Of a DNA stretch of 43,971 bases, positions 27,124 through 35,198 are shown piece after piece. The translations under genes were made by a program, and so were the position numbers. This stretch comes from Persephonella sp. (GTDB lineage: Bacteria > Aquificota > Aquificia > Aquificales > Hydrogenothermaceae), in assembly GCA_026987075.1 (NCBI GenBank), contig JALSNI010000034.1, forward strand, positions 1-43,971, read 5' to 3'. Each line of letters opens with the position of its first letter. Position 1 is the first letter of the stretch. Under the pieces are notes generated by a model. The model did no database searches and was not told the DNA's origin. It saw only the letters and a list, made by a program, of their open reading frames with translations.

Positions 27124-27307
27124 TTTTCAGTTTTTTTATCTGCTCCTGTGTTATTTTTTCTGCATCATCAATCAGAAAGTCTGGTATATCATCAATAATG
27201 TTAAACTTCAGCATGCAGTGTTCACACACGAAACAGTCCTTAAGATAAAGCAGTTCACCTCTGCATTTGGGACAGGCAAGTATTTTGAGCAGCTCTTCAG
27301 GTATCAT
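27107..27307 (-). CDS. UPF0434/Trm112-like zinc-ribbon protein
   Basis: A 66-residue protein with LLKILACPKCRGEL (CPKC) and FVCEHCMLKFNIIDDIPDFLIDDA (CEHC), the two Cys-x-x-Cys knuckles of the Trm112/YcaR family. Members include small activators of methyltransferases in eukaryotes and archaea. The bacterial role is poorly known. It is the first gene of a two-gene unit with the solute-binding protein, and TATAAT lies upstream on the minus strand (27341-27336). Complete and of normal length. Confidence 0.88.
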   Translation of the reverse strand: MIPEELLKILACPKCRGELLYLKDCFVCEHCMLKFNIIDDIPDFLIDDAEKITQEQIKKLKNERKD

Positions 27308-27366
27308 AGATTTACCCCAATCTTTATTTTAAAATATTATATCAGCATATTTACAGGAGGTTTTCT

Positions 27367-27468
27367 ATGGATCCCGGTTTCTGGTTTCCTGTAATAATAA
27401 TAGGTATGGTTATCCTTGCTGCTGTAGCTTTTGGTTTAATCCTTTATCTTGATAAAGGTGGGGAATGA
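27367..27468 (+). CDS. 33-residue single-span membrane microprotein
   Basis: ATG 27367 has a strong ribosome site (ACAGGAGG, 6-base gap). The frame encodes MDPGFWF, then a hydrophobic helix of about 22 residues rich in I, V, A, L and G, ending YLDKGGE and TGA. The stop overlaps the thiE start as ATGA (27465-27468), so the two are translationally coupled. Tiny one-helix proteins of this kind often are accessory subunits of membrane oxidases or transporters, but I do not recognise this one. Upstream, TTACCC and TATTAT 17 bp apart (27312-27340) could be the promoter. It was found by reading the gap and is easily missed by gene callers. Confidence 0.72.
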   Translation: MDPGFWFPVIIIGMVILAAVAFGLILYLDKGGE

Positions 27469-28025
27469 AACAGTTTCTGAAAAAGTATTATGCCATCACA
27501 GATAGAAAGCAGTTCAAACATCCATTTGAGATTCAGATTAAAAAGATGCTCGACAGAGGCATCAGAATGTTCCAGCTGAGGGAGAAAGACCTCACTCCTG
27601 ACCAGCTGTTCAGGTTGGCCACTGAGCTAAAAGATTTATTAACAGGTTATGATGCTTCTTTTTTTATAAATGACCGGGTTGATGTTGCAGTAATTGTAGG
27701 AGCAAACGGTGTTCATCTGCCTTCAAAAAGTATTCCAGTGGAGGCTGTAAAACACAAATTCCCTGAGCTTATTGTGGGAAAATCCTGCCACAGCATAGAG
27801 GAAGCCTTAAAGGCAGAAAAAGAGGGGGCAGACTACATAACGTTTTCCCCAATATTTGAAACGCCTGAGAAAGGAAAGCCTGTTGGTCTTGAAGCTCTTT
27901 CACAGGTAGTGGAGAAAGTCAGTATTCCTGTCTATGCCCTTGGAGGTATAACAGAGGAGAAGATACCTGATGTTCTGAAAACAGGCGTATACGGTATTGC
28001 TGGTATAAGACTATTTATCAGTTAG
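27465..28025 (+). CDS. thiE: Thiamine-phosphate synthase (ThiE/TenI family)
   Basis: A 186-residue TIM-barrel protein that couples hydroxymethylpyrimidine diphosphate and thiazole phosphate to thiamine phosphate. Motifs are YYAITDR at the start, FQLREKDLTPDQL, FINDRVDVAVIVGANGVHLP, VGKSCHSIEEALKAEKEGADYITFSPIFET, and ALGGITEEKI. It is shorter than the usual 210 residues, and the TenI branch (thiazole tautomerase) has similar motifs, so the exact role is open. AGGTGGGG precedes the ATG, which overlaps the stop of the microprotein. Confidence 0.85.
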   Translation: MKQFLKKYYAITDRKQFKHPFEIQIKKMLDRGIRMFQLREKDLTPDQLFRLATELKDLLTGYDASFFINDRVDVAVIVGANGVHLPSKSIPVEAVKHKFPELIVGKSCHSIEEALKAEKEGADYITFSPIFETPEKGKPVGLEALSQVVEKVSIPVYALGGITEEKIPDVLKTGVYGIAGIRLFIS

Positions 28026-28033
28026 GAGGCAGT

Positions 28034-29620
28034 ATGAAAAAAGGAAAAATTATTATTTTAGGTAGTGGTCCAAACAGAATAGGACAGGGTATAGAGTTTG
28101 ATTATGCCTGTGTTCACTGTGTGTGGGCACTGAAGGAAGAAGGATATGAGGCAGTTATGGTTAACTGTAATCCAGAAACTGTATCAACAGATTACGACAC
28201 ATCAGATAAGCTGTTTTTTGAGCCAATAGTTTATGAAGATGTGCTGAACATAATAGAGAGTGAAAAACCTGATGGTGTTGTTGTTCAGTTTGGTGGTCAA
28301 ACACCGCTAAAGCTTGCTGTTCCTCTTCAAAATGCAGGGGTCAAAATACTGGGAACTTCTCCAGAAAGTATAGATATTGCAGAAGACAGGGAAAGATTCA
28401 GGGAGCTTATAATAAGACTTGGTCTGAAGCAACCAGAGAGCGGAATAGCCCGTTCAAAAGAGGAAGCTGTTCTGATGGCAGAAAAGATAGGATATCCTGT
28501 TTTGGTCAGACCCTCTTATGTGTTAGGTGGTCGGGCAATGAGACTTGTTTACGACACAGCAGAGCTTTTACAGTATATAGAAGAGGCTGTTTTGGTTACA
28601 GAAGACAAACCTCTTCTTATTGATAGATTTTTAGAGGATGCTATAGAGCTTGATGTTGATGCTGTGAGTGATGGGGAAGATGTTCTGGTTGGAGCTGTGA
28701 TGGAGCATATTGAAGAAGCAGGAATACACTCAGGGGACAGTGCTACATGTATTCCTCCTTACACACTCAGTGATGAGATAATGTATGAAGTAAAGAGGCA
28801 AACAAGAGAGCTTGCAAAGGCACTTAATGTTAAAGGACTGATGAACGTCCAGTATGCAGTAAAAGATAATCAGATTTATGTAATAGAGGTTAATCCCAGA
28901 GCCTCAAGGACAGTGCCTTTTGTCAGTAAAGCTGTAGGATATCCCCTTGCAAAGATAGCCTCTAAAGTAATTGTAGGCAGAAAACTGAGAGATATAGTCC
29001 CAGAAGTATTTTCTATAAAAGAAGCCCACCCAGCAACAGACTTCAGGGATAGGTCATTCAGCAGATACTCAATAAAAGAAGTTGTGTTCCCGTGGAACAG
29101 ATTTCCTGAAGTTGACCCACTGCTGGGACCTGAAATGAAGTCAACAGGAGAAGTTATGGGTATAGATGAAGACTTTGGAATGGCATTTTATAAATCTCAG
29201 GCTGCAGCAGGCTCTGTTCTTCCAGAAAAGGGAAATGTTTTTATATCTGTGGCTGATAGGGATAAACCTTCAGTGCTGACTGTTGCTAAAAAACTTGTAG
29301 AACTTGGATTTACCATATATGCAACCTCAGGAACCCACAGATTTTTTGAAAACAGCGACGTGCCTTCTGTAAGGGTAAGTAAACTGTCTGAGGAAAGACC
29401 TAACGTTGTTGACAGAATAAGAAATGGAGAGATACATATGGTTATAAACACTCCATCTGGAAAGAGGGAGCGTTCAGATGCATACTTTATAAGGAGAGCT
29501 GCTGTGGAGCATAAGATACCATATTTTACAACAGTAAGGGCAGCACAGGCGGCAGTGGAAGCAATAAACTCCTTTAAAAATAGACAGCTTTCTGTCAAGC
29601 CACTACAGGAAATGATTTAA
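28034..29620 (+). CDS. carB2: Carbamoyl-phosphate synthase large subunit, C-terminal half
   Basis: A 528-residue protein equal to the second half of CarB. It begins at KKGKIIILGSGPNRIGQGIEFDYA, has the ATP-grasp elements VLVRPSYVLGGRAMRLVY, FLEDAIELDVDAVSDG, GVMEHIEEAGIHSGDS (Val-Met context) and EVNPRASRTVPFVSKA, and ends with the MGS-like allosteric domain VAKKLVELGFTIYATSGTHRFF. It carries the carbamate kinase-like active site. The N-terminal half must be a separate gene elsewhere. Split carB is a known arrangement in Aquifex and some archaea, so this is not a truncation. GGAGG precedes the ATG. Confidence 0.95.
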   Translation: MKKGKIIILGSGPNRIGQGIEFDYACVHCVWALKEEGYEAVMVNCNPETVSTDYDTSDKLFFEPIVYEDVLNIIESEKPDGVVVQFGGQTPLKLAVPLQNAGVKILGTSPESIDIAEDRERFRELIIRLGLKQPESGIARSKEEAVLMAEKIGYPVLVRPSYVLGGRAMRLVYDTAELLQYIEEAVLVTEDKPLLIDRFLEDAIELDVDAVSDGEDVLVGAVMEHIEEAGIHSGDSATCIPPYTLSDEIMYEVKRQTRELAKALNVKGLMNVQYAVKDNQIYVIEVNPRASRTVPFVSKAVGYPLAKIASKVIVGRKLRDIVPEVFSIKEAHPATDFRDRSFSRYSIKEVVFPWNRFPEVDPLLGPEMKSTGEVMGIDEDFGMAFYKSQAAAGSVLPEKGNVFISVADRDKPSVLTVAKKLVELGFTIYATSGTHRFFENSDVPSVRVSKLSEERPNVVDRIRNGEIHMVINTPSGKRERSDAYFIRRAAVEHKIPYFTTVRAAQAAVEAINSFKNRQLSVKPLQEMI

Positions 29621-29632
29621 AGGAGAAAAGGA

Positions 29633-30883
29633 ATGATTGAGTACAGCAAAGCAGTTGAAATAATATTAAACAGCACAAAAACTTTAGGTTTGGAGAAGGT
29701 TTTTTTAGATAGAGCTTTAGGAAGAGTTCTTGCAGAAGATATACACGCAGACAGGGACAATCCACCGGCTGACAACAGCGGAATGGACGGATTTGCTGTC
29801 AGATATGAGGATATAAAAGGGGCTTCTGAAGAAAATCCTGCCATACTGGAGATAATAGCAGAGTCTAAAGCAGGCGGGGAGCTTGTTAAGGTTGAACCAA
29901 AAACTGCAGCATACATATACACAGGAGGTCTTATACCAGAAGGGGCAGACACAGTTGTCCAGAAAGAACTTACAAAGGTTGAGGATAACAAAGTCTTCAT
30001 ATTTCAGGAACTTCCAAAAGGTTCAAACATCAGACCTCAGGGAGGAGATTACAGGAAAGGAGACCTTCTGATAAAAAAGGGAAAGAAACTCAGACCAGCA
30101 GAGATAGGAATACTCTCTTCTGTTAATAAACCTACTGTGTATGTTTATCAAAAGCCGAGGGTGGCAATTTTAACAACAGGGGACGAAATTTTAGATGTTG
30201 GAGAGCCTGTTGAAAAACTCTCCCAGATAAGAACGTCAAACACATACTCCCTGTATTCACAGGTTTTAGAAGCAGGAGGAGAACCAGTTGTTATAGGTTT
30301 TGCAAAGGATAACCCAGAAGATATACAAAAAAAGTTAGAGTATGCAAAAAGCTGTGATATCCTCCTCACAACAGGAGGAGTGTCTGTAGGAGAGTATGAC
30401 CTTGTAAAAGATTTTGTGGTAAAAGTTTTGGGGGTTGAGATACTGTTCTGGAAGGTAAAGCAAAAGCCGGGAAAACCAGTTGCTTTTGGCGTCTGGGGTA
30501 GAGAGAAGGAGAAACTGTTTTTTGGAATTCCTGGCAATCCTGTTGCTGCAATGGTTGTTTTTGAAAATATGGTAAAGCCAGCAATCAGAAAGATGTCTGG
30601 AGAAGAAAAGGTGTTTAATCCGGTTATAAATGCAAAGCTGAAAGGGGGATATAAAAGGAAAAAAGGTGAAAGGGTTGAATTTATAAGGGTTTCCCTATCT
30701 CTCACAGATGACGGCTTTGTGGCTCAGCCTTTTGGAAAACAGGGTTCAAACATACTGACAGGTATGGTTTATGCCCACGGATTTGGTATTGTGGATGTTG
30801 GAGTCACTGAGATTAAAGATGGAGAAACGATAAAGGTATCAGTATTTGATAAATCATTTATGGACGGCAGATATGGAGATTAA
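29633..30883 (+). CDS. moeA: Molybdopterin molybdenumtransferase MoeA
   Basis: A 416-residue enzyme that inserts molybdate (or tungstate) into adenylylated molybdopterin. Domains in order are an N-terminal MoeA segment with DRDNPPADNSGMDGFAV, YIYTGGLIPEGADTVV and PKGSNIRPQGGDYRKGD, a MoCF-binding domain with VAILTTGDEI, TTGGVSVGEYD and FGIPGNPVAAMVVFENM, and a C-terminal beta domain. It presumably works with the MoaC-MoaB fusion at 12752. AGGAGAAAAGG lies before the ATG, 12 bases after carB2, and it overlaps hisC by 11 bases. Confidence 0.96.
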   Translation: MIEYSKAVEIILNSTKTLGLEKVFLDRALGRVLAEDIHADRDNPPADNSGMDGFAVRYEDIKGASEENPAILEIIAESKAGGELVKVEPKTAAYIYTGGLIPEGADTVVQKELTKVEDNKVFIFQELPKGSNIRPQGGDYRKGDLLIKKGKKLRPAEIGILSSVNKPTVYVYQKPRVAILTTGDEILDVGEPVEKLSQIRTSNTYSLYSQVLEAGGEPVVIGFAKDNPEDIQKKLEYAKSCDILLTTGGVSVGEYDLVKDFVVKVLGVEILFWKVKQKPGKPVAFGVWGREKEKLFFGIPGNPVAAMVVFENMVKPAIRKMSGEEKVFNPVINAKLKGGYKRKKGERVEFIRVSLSLTDDGFVAQPFGKQGSNILTGMVYAHGFGIVDVGVTEIKDGETIKVSVFDKSFMDGRYGD

Positions 30884-31982
30884 ATATCCTGAATATTTAA
30901 AAAAAGTTCAGACTTATCAGCCGGGAAAACCAGTTTCTGAGCTCCAGAGGGAGCTTGGGCTAAAGGAAGTTATAAAACTTGCCTCAAACGAAAATCCATT
31001 TGGATGCTCCCTTTCTGTAAAGAAAGCTGTAGAAAGATACGCAACCCAGATAAACAGATACCCTGATGGTGGAGCTTACTACCTGAGGCAGGCTCTGTCC
31101 CAGTTTTTAGAGGTTTCCCCTGACCAGATTATTTTTGGAAACGGCTCTAACGAAATAATAGATATGATTGGCAGGGTTTTTCTGTCTGATGGCTCTGAAG
31201 CACTTTTTTTTGAGGGAAGTTTCGTCGTTTACAGGCTGATTGCCCAGATATCTGGAGGAAGATACAGAGAAATTCCCCTTGAGTGTGACTTTTCAAGAAG
31301 TCTTGAAAAGATGCTTGACAGCATATCGGAAAGAACAAAAGTGATATTCATTGATAATCCCTGTAATCCTACAGGTTTTGCTAACAAAAGGGAAGAAATG
31401 AACGAGTTTATAAAAAACGTGCCAGATAATGTGATAGTAGTTTTAGACGAGGCATACTTTGAGTATGCAAAGCCCCATGGAATCCCAGACGGTATAGATT
31501 ACATAAGAAGGGTTAATCCAGATATTCCTGAAAAAAATGTTATAGTCCTCAGAACATACTCAAAGGCATACGGTCTTGCAGGACTGAGAATAGGTTATGG
31601 GGTTGCCAGAAAGGAGATAATTCAGATTTTAGAGAAAGTAAGACAGCCATTTAATACCAATGCCCTTGCCCAGATTGCTGCTTTGGAAGCTCTGAAAGAT
31701 CAGCAGTTTGTTCAGTTTTCTGTTGAGGAGAACGAAAAGGGAAAACAGTTTTTTTATGAGGAATTTGAAAAAAGAAATATCAGATTTGTTCCCACCTTTG
31801 CAAACTTCATAATGTTTCATGCCCACACTGCACAAGAGCTGTATCAAAAACTTCTTCATCAGGGAGTTATAGTAAGACCAGCCTTTGGTTTCAAAGATTA
31901 TCTGAGAGTTTCCATAGGGACAGAGGAGGAGAACATCAGATTTTTTGAGGCGTTAGACAAAGCAGGATATTCCTGCAGGTAA
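30873..31982 (+). CDS. hisC: Histidinol-phosphate aminotransferase
   Basis: A 369-residue fold-type-I PLP enzyme of histidine synthesis. Visible are KLASNENPFGCS near the start, NRYPDGGAYYLRQAL, IIFGNGSNEIIDMI, IDNPCNPTGFANKREEM, VVLDEAYFEYA and the PLP-lysine region RTYSKAYGLAGLRIGYG. I use ATG 30873, which overlaps moeA by 11 bases and gives a normal N-terminus (EIKYPEYLKKVQTYQPG). An upstream TTG (30846) would add nine odd residues. Some HisC proteins also serve aromatic amino acid synthesis. Confidence 0.93.
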   Translation: MEIKYPEYLKKVQTYQPGKPVSELQRELGLKEVIKLASNENPFGCSLSVKKAVERYATQINRYPDGGAYYLRQALSQFLEVSPDQIIFGNGSNEIIDMIGRVFLSDGSEALFFEGSFVVYRLIAQISGGRYREIPLECDFSRSLEKMLDSISERTKVIFIDNPCNPTGFANKREEMNEFIKNVPDNVIVVLDEAYFEYAKPHGIPDGIDYIRRVNPDIPEKNVIVLRTYSKAYGLAGLRIGYGVARKEIIQILEKVRQPFNTNALAQIAALEALKDQQFVQFSVEENEKGKQFFYEEFEKRNIRFVPTFANFIMFHAHTAQELYQKLLHQGVIVRPAFGFKDYLRVSIGTEEENIRFFEALDKAGYSCR

Positions 31983-32049
31983 GTTTTAAAAAAATAACTT
32001 CTTGCCATTCCAGTCAGAAATCTTTAACTTTAAAACAAAAAGGGTTTTT

Positions 32050-33024
32050 ATGATGGGTAAATCAATTGTTGAAAGGGCTTACTATCTTATGAAGTTAGGG
32101 AGGGTTTTTGAGGAAAGGGCAAAAGAGGAATATATGAAAGGTAACATCTCTGGATTTCTCCATCTGGCAATAGGTGAAGAGGCTGTTCATGTTGGAGCAA
32201 CGCTGGCTTTTGGTAAAGGAGATATCTTTGTACACTACAGAGAACATGTCTGGGCACTTGCAAGGGGAATAAGTCCAAAAAGTCTGATGGCTGAGCTTTT
32301 TGGCAAAAAAACAGGTGTTTCAAAGGGTAAAGGAGGTTCAATGCACCTTTATGAACCTCTTCTAAACTTTTACGGTGGAAATGCAATAGTTGGAGCACAG
32401 ATACCCCATGCTGTAGGTGCTGCTTACGCAAGGAAGTATTTAGGACATACAGAAGGGGTTCTTGTTGCATTTGGAGATGGGGCAACAAATGCAGGAAATT
32501 ACTATGAATCACTCAATATGGCAGCGCTGTGGGAACTGCCAGTCCTGTTTGTTAACGAAAATAATCTGTATGCAATAGGAACGAGAATTGACAGAGCTTC
32601 AGCAGTGAAAGAGCTTTACAAAAAGGCAAAAGAGTTTATGCCTGCCGAAAGGGTTGATGGTATGGATTTTTTTCAGGTTTATGATGCTGTTTCAAGGGCT
32701 AAAGAGTATATTGAAAGGGAAGGAAAGCCTTATTACATTGAGTTTCTCACATACAGATACGAACCCCACTCAATGTCAGACCCGGGAGATTACAGGTCTC
32801 CAAGGGAGCTGAAGGTTTTTCACGATAAAGACCCAGTAGAGTTTTTAAAAAGAGAAGGCATTAAAAGGGGACTGTTTGATGAGAATTTTGTAAAAGAGAT
32901 AGATGAGAGGGTTGAGGAAGAGATAGAAGAAGCTGTTAAATTTGCCCTTGAATCTCCTGAGCCTGAAGATTCAGAGCTGTTTACAGATATCTTCTGTGAG
33001 GTATGTACAGATGTTGTACCGTGA
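32050..33024 (+). CDS. 2-oxoacid (pyruvate-type) dehydrogenase E1 component, alpha subunit
   Basis: A 324-residue thiamine-diphosphate subunit that decarboxylates the oxoacid together with E1-beta. It shows HLAIGEEAVHVGA, HYREHVWALARGIS, GKGGSMHLYEP, the ThDP signature VAFGDGATNAGNYYESLNMAALWELPVLFVNENN and TYRYEPHSMSDPGDYRSP. I use ATG 32050 after AAAAAGGG. A longer TTG frame from 32002 adds a non-family leader. It overlaps E1-beta by 14 bases. Pyruvate is the default guess. Acetoin or branched-chain oxoacids cannot be excluded by eye. Confidence 0.88.
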   Translation: MMGKSIVERAYYLMKLGRVFEERAKEEYMKGNISGFLHLAIGEEAVHVGATLAFGKGDIFVHYREHVWALARGISPKSLMAELFGKKTGVSKGKGGSMHLYEPLLNFYGGNAIVGAQIPHAVGAAYARKYLGHTEGVLVAFGDGATNAGNYYESLNMAALWELPVLFVNENNLYAIGTRIDRASAVKELYKKAKEFMPAERVDGMDFFQVYDAVSRAKEYIEREGKPYYIEFLTYRYEPHSMSDPGDYRSPRELKVFHDKDPVEFLKREGIKRGLFDENFVKEIDERVEEEIEEAVKFALESPEPEDSELFTDIFCEVCTDVVP

Positions 33025-33988
33025 AGCACTGAACAGAGCATTAGACGAGATGATGGAAAAGGATGAAACAGTCGTTGTTTTAGGGGAAGATGTTGGTTTT
33101 TATGGAGGAAACTACAGGGTAACAGAAGGGCTTTATGCAAAATATGGAGAAAAAAGGGTTATAGACACACCTATCGCCGAAAACTCAATTGTTGGTAATG
33201 CTATAGGTATGGCTTTAGGAGGACTCAGACCTGTTGCTGAGATTATGACAGTAAACTTTATACTGATTGCTATGGACCAGATAGTAAATCAGATGGCAAA
33301 GCTTAGATATATGAGCGGTGGAAAAATTGAGCTTCCTATGGTTGTCAGAACTCCTCAGGGTGTCTCAAAACAGCTTGCAGCCCAGCATTCTCAAAGCTTG
33401 GAAAGATTTTTCACTTCTGTTCCTGGCCTGATAACGATGGTTGCTTCTGATGCAACAGCTGCATATTACGGCCTTAAAAAGGCCATAGAGTTAGATGACC
33501 CGGTTATATTTCTGGAGCATGAGCTTCTCTACCCAATGAAGATGGAAATTAAAAAGAGGGAAAACTTTGACCCGTTTAGAGCAGACATTGTTAAAGAAGG
33601 GAAAGACATTACTGTTGTTTCTTATCTGAAGATGCTACACGATACATTGAAAGCTGTTCCTGTTTTTGAAAAAGAGCTTAATGTGTCTGTAGAAGTTATA
33701 AATCTTCATTCACTGAATCCATTAGATATGGAGACGATAGCAAATTCTGTTAAAAAAACAAAAAGATTTGTTGTTGTTACAGAAGAACCTAAAACAGGTA
33801 GTTTTGCAGCTGAAGTTGTTTCAAAAGTATCAGAGGAGCTATTTTACCATTTAGATGCTCCACCTCTGAGGATATGTGGGGAAGATGTGCCAACACCATA
33901 CAACAGAAAGTTAGAGCTTCTGTCTATACCAACACCTGAGAAGATAGCTCAGCAAATTGTTTACTGGGGAAGGGAACATGGAATATAA
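33011..33988 (+). CDS. 2-oxoacid (pyruvate-type) dehydrogenase E1 component, beta subunit
   Basis: A 325-residue partner of E1-alpha. Characteristic stretches are YREALNRALDEMMEKDETV, LGEDVGFYGGNYRVTEGL, DTPIAENSIVGNAIGMALGG, ELPMVVRTPQG, AAQHSQSLERFF, VEVINLHSLNPLD and EVVSKVSEELF. ATG 33011 fits the family N-terminus and has a GAGGT site upstream, with a 14-base overlap into E1-alpha. It ends 11 bases inside the E2 gene, so all three components are translated together. Confidence 0.92.
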   Translation: MLYREALNRALDEMMEKDETVVVLGEDVGFYGGNYRVTEGLYAKYGEKRVIDTPIAENSIVGNAIGMALGGLRPVAEIMTVNFILIAMDQIVNQMAKLRYMSGGKIELPMVVRTPQGVSKQLAAQHSQSLERFFTSVPGLITMVASDATAAYYGLKKAIELDDPVIFLEHELLYPMKMEIKKRENFDPFRADIVKEGKDITVVSYLKMLHDTLKAVPVFEKELNVSVEVINLHSLNPLDMETIANSVKKTKRFVVVTEEPKTGSFAAEVVSKVSEELFYHLDAPPLRICGEDVPTPYNRKLELLSIPTPEKIAQQIVYWGREHGI

Positions 33989-35198
33989 GGTTGTGATGCC
34001 ACAGCTGACAGATACTATGGAAGAAGGAAAGATTGTCCGCTGGTTGAAAAAAGAGGGAGAGATAGTTAAAAAGGACGAGCCTCTGGTGGAGATAGAGTCT
34101 GACAAGGCTGTGATGGAAGTTCCTTCAATGAAGGAAGGTGTGCTGGTAAAAATATTAGCAGAGGAAGGAGAAGAACTACCTGTAGGAGCTCCCATTGCTG
34201 TGATAGAAACAGAGGTGGAAAAAGCCCAGATAACAGCAAAAAAAGTAGAGGAAAAGCCGGCCGAAAAGGAAGAAAAAAAAGAAGAGATAAAAATACCTCA
34301 GAAAAAGCCTGAGAAAAAGGAAGCTCTTCCTGAAGGAACAGCGTCTCCATCAGCAAAAAAAACTGCTGCACAGCTTGGAGTAAACATTAAAAAACTTCAG
34401 GAAGAAGGAAAACTACCTGTCCCAGCACACGAAAAAGATATTAAAAGTTATTTTTACAGCAGATTTTTCACAAAGTCTGCATTGGAGCTGCTCCAGAGGT
34501 ATGGTCTATCGCCAGAAGAGGTTTATCAATCTGTTAAAAAAGAGAGAATAGATAAAAAAGCTGTTGAAAAGTATATAAAAGAGAAAAATATCCCTGAAAT
34601 ATCTGCACCCTCTGACATTCAGCGAATACTGATTAAAAATCTGTCAAAAAGCACCCAGATACCTGTTTATCACATAACACATCCCTTTGATGTTAAATAC
34701 CTGCTTGAAAAAAAAGATTATACCCTCACAACGTATCTGATAAAGGTATTTGGGGATGTTATGTATAATTATCCAGAGTTAAGAACTATTTATAAGGAGG
34801 ACAGTTTTTATACCTATCCAACATCAAACATATCTGTAGCCATTGCAGTAGATAATGAGCTGTTCAACCCGACAATAAAAAATGTTGAAGATAAAACCCT
34901 AAAAGAGATATACGAAAAACTTCAGGAGATAAAAGAAAAAGCAAAAAACAGAAATCTCTCTGTGGAGGACATACAGGGAGCAACATTCTCCATATCTAAT
35001 TTAGGTATGTTTGGAATAAAACAGTTTGATGCTGTTATTCCACCGTTTCATAGTGGTATTGCTGCGGTAGGAACAGCTGTTGAAGGAGTAATAACAATTA
35101 CCTTTACATTTGACCACAGAGTTATAAATGGGGCACAGGCTGCTCAATTTGTCATTGATGTTGAGAAAAAAATTCAAGCTATGCGGTCACTCAAATAG
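33978..35198 (+). CDS. Dihydrolipoamide acyltransferase (E2) with divergent catalytic motif
   Basis: A 406-residue E2. An N-terminal lipoyl domain (about 1-80) carries the lipoylated lysine in EIESDKAVMEVPS (Lys44). A Lys/Glu/Pro-rich linker follows, then two weak peripheral-subunit-binding-like helices (TASPSAKKTAAQLGVNIKKL and FTKSALELLQRYGLSPEEV), and a shortened acyltransferase domain with FSISNLGMFGIKQFDAVIPP and the active-site motif DHRVINGA. The family norm is HxxxDG. Here the catalytic His380 is kept but Asp is replaced by Asn384. No E3 gene is in the window. The end overlaps the convergent GGDEF-EAL gene by 12 bases. Confidence 0.88.
   Translation: MEYKVVMPQLTDTMEEGKIVRWLKKEGEIVKKDEPLVEIESDKAVMEVPSMKEGVLVKILAEEGEELPVGAPIAVIETEVEKAQITAKKVEEKPAEKEEKKEEIKIPQKKPEKKEALPEGTASPSAKKTAAQLGVNIKKLQEEGKLPVPAHEKDIKSYFYSRFFTKSALELLQRYGLSPEEVYQSVKKERIDKKAVEKYIKEKNIPEISAPSDIQRILIKNLSKSTQIPVYHITHPFDVKYLLEKKDYTLTTYLIKVFGDVMYNYPELRTIYKEDSFYTYPTSNISVAIAVDNELFNPTIKNVEDKTLKEIYEKLQEIKEKAKNRNLSVEDIQGATFSISNLGMFGIKQFDAVIPPFHSGIAAVGTAVEGVITITFTFDHRVINGAQAAQFVIDVEKKIQAMRSLK

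Noticed and set aside
28034-29620. carB truncation or pseudogene
   Set aside because: It begins cleanly at the second-half boundary with its own GGAGG and ATG; split carB is known in Aquifex and some archaea.
30148-30705. Minus-strand open frame of 185 codons opposite moeA
   Set aside because: Ser/Pro/Phe-rich shadow of moeA without a start context or known motif.
33978-35198. E2 as a broken gene because of HRVING
   Set aside because: The frame is complete, the lipoyl lysine and catalytic histidine are present and it is coupled to E1 genes; a single Asp to Asn change does not show loss of function.
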